Assembly: GCA_016928915.1 (NCBI GenBank) | Contig: JAFGJT010000007.1 | Location: forward strand, 1 to 53,607 | Direction of reading: 5' to 3' | Length of the DNA: 53,607 nt | Source: Candidatus Peregrinibacteria bacterium | Lineage (GTDB): Bacteria > Patescibacteriota > Gracilibacteria > UBA1369 > PNNO01 | In this document: positions 44,801 to 49,460 of the stretch, piece after piece | Layout of the letters: each line of letters starts with the position of its first letter | Position numbering within the stretch: the first letter of the stretch is position 1 | Program-made: the position numbers and the translations under genes | Notes under the pieces: model-generated | Seen by the model: only the letters and a program-made list of their open reading frames with translations | The model's database searches: none | What the model was told of the DNA's origin: nothing

Positions 44801-44866
44801 GCTGTTATATCCAATGAGGACAATTCAATCATATTCTCAAAAAGTAACGAAATAACATATTTATGA
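29900..44866 (+). CDS. Giant 4988-residue secreted multidomain surface protein
   Basis: The signal peptide ends near residue 40 (PVALAQ). Approximate order: TSP3-like Asp repeats (292-326, 611-628, 1272-1316); SLH set 1 (1330-1527); TSP3 repeats such as 'SDSDGDGLPDNIEKYQYNTD' (1534-1674); invasin/Ig-like domains (1690-2113); FG-GAP/VCBS repeats (2467-2603, e.g. 'ADFNNDGYDDLLIS'); DUF11-like domain (2714-2810); Gly/Ser-rich and helical parts (3050-3340); proline-rich segment (3350-3462); Gln-rich coiled coil (near 3580); VCBS-like (3750-3784); FecR-like beta domains (3887-3967 and near 4070-4140); PKD and carboxypeptidase-regulatory-like parts (4194-4380); TSP3 (4557-4630); SLH set 2 (4632-4834); TSP3 (4837-4904); a tail with CNMCPC near 4945. 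There is no sortase motif or C-terminal anchor. It is probably a calcium-stabilised surface adhesin. Its TGA stop overlaps the next gene's ATG. Confidence 0.9.
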   Translation: MTNKINKSSEYSFVSRIVSGMLIPVILFVNISSFPVALAQWGSSTNEPAQVVSLIAVLVDNSLIENNTAYEGLKNDYTDELRAANLRERILRFAKDVQLSQPYTKSLIIRVKPEDSPASISQALETLYFKGESSTETKSQLNGVITVGNVPLPVVNKNGNRFISLFPYTDFEDKAYVYNYETNEFERNSSVISPKVEVWHGVIKPSKDGEDGNNELAYYFDKNHLYHSGHSDYAEFDRRMLYADNFWEFETADMNAYKRYEQYIKHMDDFAYLRFTKTLLKELSGANKIPKGDGIDNDLDGFIDEDPLDGEDNDNDGEIDEDNGEDPEAVDAEIFDTLPDVQSRNIIFSYALRFNEVVSNHIQKINDNVKGLGRYDEYNSVPSLITAKDLYTQEYLKSVNDLIETKVDEFAQKLQGTVTLLDGALLSGTITFEDDSTASMTAWNFENYAKHSGITYYNGRPVTDITDPSQCTLYQGGGSLQDEIAQLIERNRLYYAQSADSNNSGYAGCHGGNINNPEMCFPDEATNWVADDRGTKIAENVFESAVSYGGCFDFREATRYSQYLGEVSDFLADPDSNPYPGDKHRPAENIKLYQDANIYLTLKDVLDLYGGFDGTDNDEDGSIDEADEYSLSYSINKDDWYAIGREILGNRKNHFIIQNPPYSNVKQIDLYVVQDISGFSSPIPSITYHKEPLLQTIKAQLAKGDTDALPSNNPRYVALQDQNGKFQRINYPDLFKTESAEDFMNSLKELEKRLINMPGYNPSAFKIEGELQKIIIPDPDAEQQPLFSKAEDAIKWRNMGTDMKHAYIVKQYLEEHENGYEYMYLTAEGSADEFNFEINKDPNIVDNDNTWLDPESTMAFEEADEATGEEGSESVFILQWFTYIIEYLKEISKLPDNMKFEKACKPDDEKEQVQEQPIRGSDALKDELPLEFDADQNGVPDSADSTAALIISFKDNQTKIPSDSREQFTINVRATDSLGQTASTDSFSEVRLEIVQISKDKSIKIYGQDTINLVNGEGIFKIIPTGLPGEFSLIAHTINRPAKIVSNTLDLESEGKTVRVLTYVMETQEAPVFTETVLKDYIIKNDEGTVIALINADTGKIQIKDPGYETAVYESTNLKPFKIGVTEIQTGNIAASVVLVPKKEVTPTVHKRDFSFEDNILTLNGVHVKDLNDTDYIQPYLVGENIYIYDSRGLYAKRIAKFTKHGKVYTADEYFLSVKNPDDFYKPYIFYFEDAKGDKLAEFAIGYPQGSINVQKNEGDFKIAYAQTRTNIDTDSDGLSDYEEITIGTDRLNKDSDGDGYTDKEEIDAGYDPLKKDVLLFSDLSPDLAEYAAFIKLYLRGIITKTADNKINPKDYITREDYVQMVLGLNCINCASFSEKTKQEVDAKYMLDPFPDADISNENKYCIAQGKNDGIIIGYLSGLETGFFKPKSYISRAEAVKVVLNGAGIESAEYFDPAKPWYYQYVLKAQELKLFPKQSNENLYPITYSSKDDFKKWIDIQLSLSGAIFERWINEHITRAEFAVLVRNAMENRDCYLSDSDGDGLPDNIEKYQYNTDPNNPDTDAGGKSDLEEIIAGKDPLNPADDLLADTDGDGMQDSWEENYNLDIYNPNDAHLDFDNDGLTNLQEFYTDTDPRNPDTDAGGKDDGDEVLLQSTDPNEKSDDGNGMDLDTGLYAIGNSITPDIVYVQTAQGEVTEAPVYVDTLPADNSSTLFLSAELLDENGEIITADTSTVIEFYIKEGSTDVEILQEKVKVENGVAVTQIKSNTKAGNVIIDARIIGRELPSLQREVFVEPLEPNNLLIKTDSPVIKTGGLSKTKVDIILADQYGNIVNNSFNGITVNLDGPGLIDPAADESSDSEGTQIESYEGLFTFDLYSTAQEGEISINAVLNSEDETIKGTALVVSTENLEIKIIADKTTLIADGEDTVILKAAVVDSTNKLVKGFNQSITFKTSSVNAGQFLQEPVIDMIDGEAQITFKASVVLSPLEINAAVPGLDQASIIIGMIADEPYEIKLEPDDIKFDSSADSSTNIKASLFDKNGNAVLYADDIPIKFSITEATKKYAEIVGNAEVLTSKGTAAVKIKGKDLSGPVHLIAGVEGLKSATITLQAIKKIKAGDIIGDNPNVLYATMLGAPFGDITKQEYAAGSLLFKGKTQAVTALTTAPDTKKPLININYSGNINILDEAQISASFVPSGILPNRVIIEKPDTQETLAEIYYIYPEDLDITLQEQGYIDSLKQGVYINKLTNETVYAFKKSDGGLSITYNGNEALKITKNGSIKVSDNFFNVTLSEERSNFLALKVTRGQDEIADIVYAINIDKNVNITESGFEYQPGYPYQPGFYFKLSTKLPNYKIDESFSGLSTNLPKGAVLINNDLSVPQDQAPGFGYTSLEKIFTQQGIGFNGDNKHVLFFAAGNNVGKSNLPFASEIGINLGDPTIRIKNEALAGSSGFTEDIGNPLYYDSETIKELILADYNNDDLDDILIAYENGKIKLVQNQLSGEQFSYKGNILDITNGIYSANAADFNNDGYDDLLISTKDSCLGNEVCIYIYENQNGNFIRKNLELDVSDKISQVKTADLNNDDFPDIILADFSGNVRIYYNNFGEIETTSQILENLGMSIDAGGDLKEEILIHYTGMPQEIPDDMSDPATFDDNFDFEIFQLQTGSRTQNEFLTMQEQADIIGFGASPSSMATTENVMFIYMDKDPIFGTVESKKQAIDTNGGTLSLNDKIVYTVTLKNTGPTDINDILISDIIADSVDFNKESIRCLNCGEDENLVLIDSGQSIRPYIITGLKIPAGESRIVSYETRIKDITKISIDLNKNYDAPFIKDEYIDINVNPENNTSGKMIFFYSVEKNSQTGKITYARYISEAEKAEPAKQPFDSEKDDNNDGVPDEIGDMYNNLNSDDDDGDGIPNSWDELNGEIDKALAKVEEFLNKFSCKGGGCIPTPINMAFLVPGNINLMGIPAGYDPGLPVFGWGAPSTVPIWPPTPYQTTQGGRIYLSPTLTGKIATAVCLGSYGSGQCFSTTLPFSLLPESACDALNEAFTTAMSKVSNAMSSLNSGMSVMSGGSGMQASADTSLNGRTSSGGITGSSILGGYPVSADGKTNFKAPGFPKTITDWFAKQMDEIVGKLSDLPDLYVLYPDVNAIVNFTPPKADFKNFNDVLTYINKLPLITLESREVSIKIPALTQKEILKLQSELMQWVNSLKRQLVQFKLDFKCGTKDALENICGNYVVKIDKVIQSVENNLKILEEYKKLPYKILEYRNIQTKYIQEIICYLDAILNFAGGYYKRQLARIRGWMEFSNYQKKMLDSWKAISNLMAEYQKSCDGCKTERYTLFETMMNVVLGAIPEPPIIPFPKWPDIYFDFSQIQLGLKIIWPDVKFKAEPLIFPKLPTLQLPSLSTGLNLSLPEAQIQAELPAIPEIPSLPQLPALPELPDLPAIPIPTLPDIPKPPAIPGIDAAIKKVIGVLGKLIKIICLVKKGLLPVKETDLKTQIESMTARPLTPALPIDMMFKFQAPAITYPTVDKIKITAKMDFRIETEQLYNAVKELADEWNNILTDITEVYTQGVSQASQQLQQQTTQVQQTLDEASQTATETIPDKIVLKAENKYIQKDIQVIPESLPAELENSYLAQTRSSLIAYSRTLNSIQLEDINSAFTYPALDNYIGTRLIASNDDTVYKPKTNNQTSGLTENEELARNLIALNTNAISSAVVDAEEASNPTSGQQLEGLYIYNKDEGINEKILAYGGETNLINHIIINDFDDDTDEDIVYSYGGNVYYKENYKKPKSSKFINYLNTDPIIYNLSEFIPLSPSVNKFSVNYDSGKSVNFSWNSLGVYDPAGYEIIYKDSRDNFEKNIFTASNKINIAKKFITFTTIGRLKQDIEITVLGGSFTVNGEASSLYSFGDRIDTTDTADTKIAITFSDSSQIILGPSAAVTLPDFTPGNFNLTLHQGEALFKSNYFTNLFLQDGSSVINQNGLALLELKNNDTLLIRPDTVYFGTNIEQGYGYIERIDGDALIKSKPRTIVTPSTQILQVNQDYLIHTIEDTLFVLNSEEESRRIFTVKANTSIPISQNYASDLELKVSSGKLEIINIKSDETTDIKLEKGMLVSFGDKITMNTGTAAVKYVNGAKTDLAGGDTLLVMELVDKQNPSIEIETDEGNFYSQIFSYDAGGYRSNPSDIKLMAPQLCSDKEPPFADAGLSQKEVIIMQTLRIDASKSFDIAGAITSYYMDLNPQTDSDNDGDPENDKDLINENPMNPEFILGPFNEIKTKKVVLNVVDESLNIGKQIIEIKVIIPDITLDSIGYEAEKITGSIDPLAQYVPVTIIRDRNGIYKKLGSDLTDDSGEFEISGMEYDDTILIKNSEGKTIAEVDTKTGRIIILDNNYYVDVLEAVPPNLPTRLVIKEKITEIILSTILLIPDINTDVTIQNENFEFTLESVIALEGVHIIDKNPADNINISKLPASDPNFTGAAELKEFDNRLAIIDTGGSTYFFSDKLDLRLKAALSADEPIIIEILYEGLAAAEMYISINNNKSAEIFNREILGMPPEGVHEIDSDGDGMSDAYEYKYGFDALNPLDAALDSDGDSLSNLEEYRLKTDPLNKDTDGDGFDDNEEIAFGKDPLAKASVPFVDVAADNPYYDNILNLSQKNILKGYMIDGKLYFKPDDPITRKDFTDIILKMLCIVPREEAYKAPSFFYDVIYDAQNLDYYFAVIKEAVLQGLIAGYAGETDPVTGLNPFKPDNNISTAEAVKIVLEALETIEIISLSGIQPAAEGEWFAPYIALAKDITPKLLKETEVKETYLLTSQETQNPNKSITRSEFVAIADRVLKAFDCYIIDDDNDGMPNVWELTYGLNPFDSSDALLDYDNEGLINLDEYKYGTDPFNPDTDFGGATDREEVDRGTNPVNYPVDDKLVFDLYQDVPDEDFRKNLEEGIYIVEDTCNMCPCKSATDHSADIISGDIIFAVISNEDNSIIFSKSNEITYL

Positions 44867-45435
44867 AAATACTAAAAAAATACAAATCAATCATTGTAAT
44901 AACTGTTCTGATTGCGGCTGTGGGAATATTTATTCAACTTAACAGCTCCGCGATCCATGCGCAGACCGGCACCGGCTCGGACGGAAATATTGATATTAAA
45001 TGTATGACGGATATAAAACCTTATCTGGATGATAAAAATAAAAAATTCCGGGAATATTTAAACGAACATTTTCAAAATAAAAGTACAAACACCTCACTTC
45101 TGGATCTGGCATTAAAACGTCTTGAACTGCATAAAAAGGATCTGCGCGACAAATTCGCAAGCTACTATCCGCAAAGTGGATTCGAACTGCAGTCCAAAGT
45201 GCTTGATACGCTCGCATGCTATCAGATGGTGGAGGATGAAATAAGATTTTCAGAAGAACTGTTAAAAAAATATTTTACACAGACATCAACAATAAAAACA
45301 TCATCGGCAATTATGGAAAAAATACAAAATATCAATAAAAAACTTGATGAATTAAACACATCAATAACGCAGCTTTATTCCAAATGGGAAAACTTAAAAA
45401 ACATTGTACCCTGCCTAATCGAAGAATGCTTATGA
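44863..45435 (+). CDS. Secreted helical protein 1 of the giant-protein operon
   Basis: 190 residues. The signal peptide is about 1-34 (SIIVITVLIAAVGIFIQL...IHAQ). The mature part is mostly helical and charged ('LLDLALKRLELHKKDLRDKF'), with a C-terminal coiled-coil-like run ('MEKIQNINKKLDELNTSITQ') and cysteines near residues 49, 118, 184 and 189. No family is recognised. Its ATG overlaps the stop of the giant gene (ATGA), so translation is coupled and the product probably works with the giant protein (inference). Confidence 0.75.
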   Translation: MKILKKYKSIIVITVLIAAVGIFIQLNSSAIHAQTGTGSDGNIDIKCMTDIKPYLDDKNKKFREYLNEHFQNKSTNTSLLDLALKRLELHKKDLRDKFASYYPQSGFELQSKVLDTLACYQMVEDEIRFSEELLKKYFTQTSTIKTSSAIMEKIQNINKKLDELNTSITQLYSKWENLKNIVPCLIEECL

Positions 45436-46061
45436 TAAAAAACATAAAATCACAAATCGGCATCTTTATAACAATAATTATTATATTACTGTTTAATATA
45501 GTGGATTTAAGCAGCCTGTATGCGCTTGGCGACAGCTCTCCCTATGCAAACGAAAAATTAACTATTTATGAACTTGAAAAACTATATCATAAAAGAATAA
45601 ATGACCTGTTTAATTCAAAATTAAAATTACTTCACGAAGGCTCAAAAGGAAGCGGCACAGGACAAGCGCCTCAAGGTGATGAATGCCCGGACAACAACTA
45701 TAGCACCTATTGCCTTTCATTATCCGCAGCAAAAGAATTTGAGCAGTTTCAGACAGCAATGCTTAAAAAGAAACAGATAGTTGAAATACCCGAAGGTTCA
45801 AATTTAAATCTTCAGGAAGTATCGCTAAAAGCCATTGCCGCAATCAATGAAATAGATTCTGAACTTGCGAGGGCGAAAACAGCACTGGACGCAGCCCTTG
45901 CAACGTATAATGAGCTTCGGATCATGTATCCGATGCATTTGCAGTTCGAAGAAATGATTAAAAATTTAACCGAATATAATAAAAAAATTATTGAATTCAG
46001 AAAAAATGCGGAAAAACTTCCGCCATCCTTTGTGGATTCAACAACCTCTCAATGCGTATAA
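45432..46061 (+). CDS. Secreted helical protein 2 of the giant-protein operon
   Basis: 209 residues from the ATG at 45432, chosen because it forms an ATGA overlap with the preceding stop and gives a proper signal peptide (GIFITIIIILLFNIVDLSSL). A farther upstream ATG would only add residues ahead of that signal. The mature part is helical, with 'LSLSAAKEFEQFQTAMLKKK' and 'AAINEIDSELARAKTALDAA', and four cysteines (e.g. DECPDNNYSTYC). I recognise no family. General style matches its neighbours, suggesting a related set. Confidence 0.75.
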   Translation: MIKNIKSQIGIFITIIIILLFNIVDLSSLYALGDSSPYANEKLTIYELEKLYHKRINDLFNSKLKLLHEGSKGSGTGQAPQGDECPDNNYSTYCLSLSAAKEFEQFQTAMLKKKQIVEIPEGSNLNLQEVSLKAIAAINEIDSELARAKTALDAALATYNELRIMYPMHLQFEEMIKNLTEYNKKIIEFRKNAEKLPPSFVDSTTSQCV

Positions 46062-46065
46062 TCAT

Positions 46066-47592
46066 ATGAAAAAAATATACATATACATCTCGGCAATCAT
46101 ATTCACTGCAGCTGCATGCGCATCAAACGCGCATAATATCGCTGCGGCCGCGGACACGGCTCCCGCTTATTCCAATGCTGTCGATGAGCTTCTTGACCAG
46201 GTTAAAGGTAAAAAGAAAAGTTTTACCGGAGAAAATCTGTATCTTGAAGTTTACAAATCAAGCACGGGAAAAGCAGCCGAGAACACAACAAAAGGCATAG
46301 CCGACAAGTACGGCGTAAGTAAAGAAAATATTGAAAAAATCGTTAAAAACGGTGATATAACGTCACTAATTGAAAGCGATAAAAACGCCACACTGGCTGA
46401 ACTGCAGATAAAATATCTTAAAATCACCAATGATTATAAAACAACCCTTGAAACGGAAAATTTAAGAAATAATCTTGAAGCGCAGGCTTCGCCGGGTGAA
46501 ATATATGCTGACGGCAACACATCAAATTCGGATTTTGACCTGCTTTATGATTTAAATGTGATTGAAACTATATTATTCGACAAATCAACGCCCAGCAGCT
46601 TTACTAATCAGTTTAAAAACCCTGCGGTTAAGATCATCAGCAGCCAAGAACTTGAAGCTTTACGAAATTTATTTAAAAATCAGGAGCAGCGCGAAGCACA
46701 AGAGGCTAGAGAATTAATTACCAAATCCGAGGATAAAAAAACGCCGGCCGAAACACTGGGAACAAATCCTTTGTCGTGTTTTGAATCAGACGACACGCTT
46801 ATAAACGCACTGTCTACATTCAACAACCAACAGCAGTCTTCAGAGGCTCAAACTCAAGCAGGAACTGAAACGGATGGACAAGAAGCAACGGCTCCTTTTC
46901 TAGGGGCGGCTACATCTGAAAATCTTCCAAAAGCCCCGCCTGACGACTGGAAATCAACAACACTGTGCGCCGAAGGTCAAACTTTCTGCATTACAATTGA
47001 TTTTGAAATGAAGCTTGCCGAACTCGGCAATTATCCAAAAGAAGCAAATTGTATTGCGTGCCATGTACAGAAAATCAATGAAGAGCTTGATAAAATCCTA
47101 ACAAAACCCACCACTCCGAATAAATTACCCGGTAATCTGCTGGAAATGCCAAAATGCAAAACCGGATTCGTTAATATTGCAACCAGCATGAATATTATAA
47201 CAAAAGCTGTTCCTCCTCCTCTTCAAGACAATAAAAATGTTTTTCATAACATCAATATTGATAAAGAATGGCAAAAAATCATAGCAACATATACAACTCC
47301 AAAAGCAGCATCTACCGCGACAAGAAAGGCTCTTATGGACGCACCGCCCAATGCGACTCTTGAAGAGATACAAAAAAGAACTGTTCAAATGAACTCATCG
47401 ATACAGCAGGATCAGCAGCAGAATCTGCAGACCGCTCAAAAAGAAAACCAAAGTGAAAATAAAACGCAAAAATTTCAGCTGTTAATAGGCGAAATCAATA
47501 AAATGAACAGTTATTTTAAATCAATCAAAGAAAATTTTGAAAAACTTAAAAAGCCGTGTGAAGAATTAGCCTCTAAAGCAAAATGCCCATGA
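46066..47592 (+). CDS. Secreted protein 3 of the giant-protein operon, with one CXXCH motif
   Basis: 508 residues from the ATG at 46066, chosen because it begins directly with the export signal (MKKIYIYISAIIFTAAAC). The cysteine at about residue 18 gives a loose lipobox (TAAAC). The mature part is helical, rich in Gln, Glu and Lys, with low-complexity runs ('NNQQQSSEAQTQAGTETDGQ', 'SSIQQDQQQNLQTAQKENQS'). A single CIACH at residues 329-333 matches the CXXCH pattern of covalent haem attachment, but no other cytochrome feature is visible. No family is recognised. Its stop overlaps the next start. Confidence 0.75.
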   Translation: MKKIYIYISAIIFTAAACASNAHNIAAAADTAPAYSNAVDELLDQVKGKKKSFTGENLYLEVYKSSTGKAAENTTKGIADKYGVSKENIEKIVKNGDITSLIESDKNATLAELQIKYLKITNDYKTTLETENLRNNLEAQASPGEIYADGNTSNSDFDLLYDLNVIETILFDKSTPSSFTNQFKNPAVKIISSQELEALRNLFKNQEQREAQEARELITKSEDKKTPAETLGTNPLSCFESDDTLINALSTFNNQQQSSEAQTQAGTETDGQEATAPFLGAATSENLPKAPPDDWKSTTLCAEGQTFCITIDFEMKLAELGNYPKEANCIACHVQKINEELDKILTKPTTPNKLPGNLLEMPKCKTGFVNIATSMNIITKAVPPPLQDNKNVFHNINIDKEWQKIIATYTTPKAASTATRKALMDAPPNATLEEIQKRTVQMNSSIQQDQQQNLQTAQKENQSENKTQKFQLLIGEINKMNSYFKSIKENFEKLKKPCEELASKAKCP

Positions 47593-48608
47593 TAAAAAAA
47601 CAAATACAAATCATAATAACAGCAATTTTAATCTGCTCTTTTAACATATCTCCGGCATTGGCCGCTGAAATCAACCAGCAAAATGTTGTTAATACCGTTA
47701 TATGTGAAAGGGACTGGCTTGGTTATATTTCCACAACCCTGTCTTATGCTGATTTTACAGAGACATGGAAAGATATTTTTGTACGATATAACTTTAATAA
47801 ATGTTATTTTGCCGACATACAAAACGTGCTGAAACAAATGGACAATACGGGGGGCCAGCTAAGAAAAGCCTTTTATGCATGCAGTCCGAATTCCGAATCA
47901 TTAAGCAAAAAATACCGTGAACTTGAGGTTGAACTTATGTTTCTGCGGAATTTTATCGATTTTGATAAAGGCAAAGCAACAAAAATATCCGAAGAAAAAA
48001 TACTGCAGAAGTTAAGGAATGAATACGTTCTTGATAGTTTTATCTATACCGATGACGAGTTAAAAGCATTATTCGACAAATTCAAGAAAAAATACGGGGA
48101 TAAATATTCAAAAGTTTATCTTGAATGTATTGATCCTGGTCTGGCGCAGCTGTCAAAAAAATGGGATCAGATAGTAAAAACCGTTAAAGAACTGGGAACA
48201 CAAACTGAAAAACTTGCAGAAGACTGGAATAAAACCATTAATACACCGGTTAAAAGAACGGAGCCGTTTTTACAAAACACCCTAAACACAAGATTAAACA
48301 ATCTGCCGGCGCTTTTATCACCTGATCAGGTATTAACCAAATTTAAAACCACTTACGGAGGAATTGATCCCACTATCAGTGAATTTCAGCAAAGCGTAAC
48401 ACTGACACAGGAAGAATACGCCAAAAAGACAACGCAGGCCGTTATTACGGCGCAATATGAATCACTATACAAAGACGTTGGGGATTCCATGGCAATTGAA
48501 ATGGAAAACAAGCTAAAAGAACTTAATACAACCATTAGAGAAACCTATCTTCCGATTGAAAATTTAACACAGTGTACAAAAACAACTGATGAAAGACAGT
48601 GCAAATAA
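47589..48608 (+). CDS. Secreted helical protein 4 of the giant-protein operon
   Basis: 339 residues from the ATG at 47589, which overlaps the preceding TGA as ATGATAAAAAA, the same junction as at 45432; an ATG two codons earlier is possible. The signal peptide ends near residue 25 (NISPALAA). The mature part is helical and charged ('VELMFLRNFIDFDKG', 'VKTVKELGTQTEKLAEDWNK', 'MAIEMENKLKELNTTIRETY'), with paired cysteines at the ends (VICERDW...KCYF; LTQCTKTTDERQCK). No family is recognised. It is last in the operon and is followed by a terminator. Confidence 0.75.
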   Translation: MIKKQIQIIITAILICSFNISPALAAEINQQNVVNTVICERDWLGYISTTLSYADFTETWKDIFVRYNFNKCYFADIQNVLKQMDNTGGQLRKAFYACSPNSESLSKKYRELEVELMFLRNFIDFDKGKATKISEEKILQKLRNEYVLDSFIYTDDELKALFDKFKKKYGDKYSKVYLECIDPGLAQLSKKWDQIVKTVKELGTQTEKLAEDWNKTINTPVKRTEPFLQNTLNTRLNNLPALLSPDQVLTKFKTTYGGIDPTISEFQQSVTLTQEEYAKKTTQAVITAQYESLYKDVGDSMAIEMENKLKELNTTIRETYLPIENLTQCTKTTDERQCK

Positions 48609-48612
48609 CTAC

Positions 48613-48647
48613 AAAAAACTCCCGGGTAAAGAATAGGGGAGTTTTTT
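48613..48647 (+). terminator. Terminator of the giant-protein operon
   Basis: AAAAAACTCCC (48613-48623) pairs with GGGAGTTTTTT (48637-48647) around a 13-nt loop, ending in a T run. It is a strong rho-independent terminator right after the last gene. Confidence 0.85.
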
Positions 48648-48688
48648 GCTAAGGCTTTTCTAGGGCTTGTATATTTAAAGTTCCGTAT

Positions 48689-48865
48689 TTATGTGTATTT
48701 GCTCACAAGAGCAAGTATTGTTCCTTTAAGCTTTGTTTTAACAAGAGTGCTCTTGGTAACGCTGTTAAGCTTTTCATTAATTTCGGCAATATCGGTTTTG
48801 CAGTAGGGGCAGATATCCTTTAGGCTGGATATCGCTTTCCCGCAGCTAAGGCAGTTAAATATCAT
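48689..48865 (-). CDS. 58-residue zinc-ribbon protein
   Basis: A short ORF beginning MIFNCLSCGKAISSLKDICP. Cys5, Cys8, Cys19 and Cys22 (C-x2-C-x10-C-x2-C) form a typical zinc ribbon in the first 25 residues. The remainder is a basic helix (TKSTLVKTKLKGTILALVSK). Its ATG overlaps the TGA of the upstream HTH gene (ATGA), strong evidence that it is translated. It may bind nucleic acid or a protein partner; function unknown. Confidence 0.7.
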   Translation of the reverse strand: MIFNCLSCGKAISSLKDICPYCKTDIAEINEKLNSVTKSTLVKTKLKGTILALVSKYT

Positions 48866-49101
48866 AATATGTAGTGATCTAGTGTGTTTTCCACCTGAAT
48901 AATTTGCTCGTCAGTCTTAGAAGGATTCAAAGCCATGGATCTATCTTCCAAGAATTGTTCAACGTCTTTCTCGCGAAAACGCCAGACGCGGCCAAGCTTG
49001 ATACCCTTTAATTTTCCGGCCTTTATATATTTAAGGACGGTTAAAGGGTGGACCTGTAAAATTTGTGCAACTTGCCCGGATGTGAGTAATTTTTCTGGCA
49101 C
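48862..49101 (-). CDS. Excisionase-type (MerR-like) HTH DNA-binding protein
   Basis: 79 residues. 'LTSGQVAQILQVHPLTVLKY' and 'IKAGKLKGIKLGRVWRFREK' followed by DVEQFLED form the winged HTH_17/excisionase domain. Such proteins occur as excisionases and as chromosomal regulators; no integrase or att sites are visible, so a regulator is more likely. The C-terminal tail (MALNPSKTDEQIIQVENTLD) is acidic. It overlaps the zinc-ribbon gene by 4 bases. A palindrome in its upstream region (49149-49163) suggests autoregulation. Confidence 0.88.
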   Translation of the reverse strand: MPEKLLTSGQVAQILQVHPLTVLKYIKAGKLKGIKLGRVWRFREKDVEQFLEDRSMALNPSKTDEQIIQVENTLDHYIL

Positions 49102-49141
49102 TATACTTTATTTTAGAATAATTTAGGCAAATTAATTATAT

Positions 49142-49169
49142 CTAATATAAAGTGTACCACTTTTAGCAA
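49142..49169 (-). promoter_or_regulatory. Palindrome at the promoter of the HTH gene
   Basis: AAAGTG-TAC-CACTTT (49149-49163) is a perfect 6-bp inverted repeat. On the minus strand it directly follows TTGCTA (49169-49164), a possible -35, with TATTAG (49147-49142) 16 nt further on. A better TATAAT-like -10 lies a few bases downstream, so the exact promoter is uncertain. It is about 50 nt upstream of the HTH start codon. Confidence 0.5.
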
Positions 49170-49388
49170 GTTTTATCAAACCTTACTTAATTTAACTATA
49201 TTTCAATATGCGTGATTATATATATCATAATTTAAATAATTTTTCAATAATTTTGGCAAGTCTAATTTAATCCTACGATAGTTTATTAAACTTTATTATA
49301 TTTTATTTAACTTTATTTAACTTTCTCAATAAAGACACGTTAGAATATAACATGTCGCCTTATAAGCAATATCCTTTTTAACATAAAC
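49170..49388. other. AT-rich intergenic region with a 10-bp periodic tract
   Basis: No gene is visible. Bases 49281-49324 consist of four 10-bp units of the type CTTTATTTAA, a phasing expected to bend DNA. An imperfect 21-bp direct repeat (GCAAGT...CCT-AC) occurs near 49166 and 49257. No clear DnaA boxes are seen, so I do not call an origin. Confidence 0.5.
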
Positions 49389-49412
49389 AAAAAAACTGTC
49401 TGCACGGACAGT
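49389..49412 (-). terminator. uvrA terminator
   Basis: On the minus strand ACTGTC-CGTGCA-GACAGT is a perfect 6-bp stem followed by seven T. It lies 45 bp past the uvrA stop. Confidence 0.75.
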
Positions 49413-49426
49413 CTATATAATATTAT

Positions 49427-49460
49427 TGTCAAATGTTAAATGTCATATGTCAAATGTCAT
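49427..49460 (-). repeat. Short tandem repeat at the uvrA stop
   Basis: On the minus strand the unit ATGACATTTGAC/ATGACATTTAAC/ATTTGACA is repeated about three times directly after, and overlapping, the uvrA TGA stop. Confidence 0.6.

Noticed and set aside
45991-46065. Upstream start for secreted protein 3
   Set aside because: It would place 25 polar residues before the signal peptide. The ATG at 46066 gives a clean export signal.
49170-49388. Replication origin
   Set aside because: AT-rich and repetitive, but no clear DnaA boxes and no dnaA or dnaN nearby.
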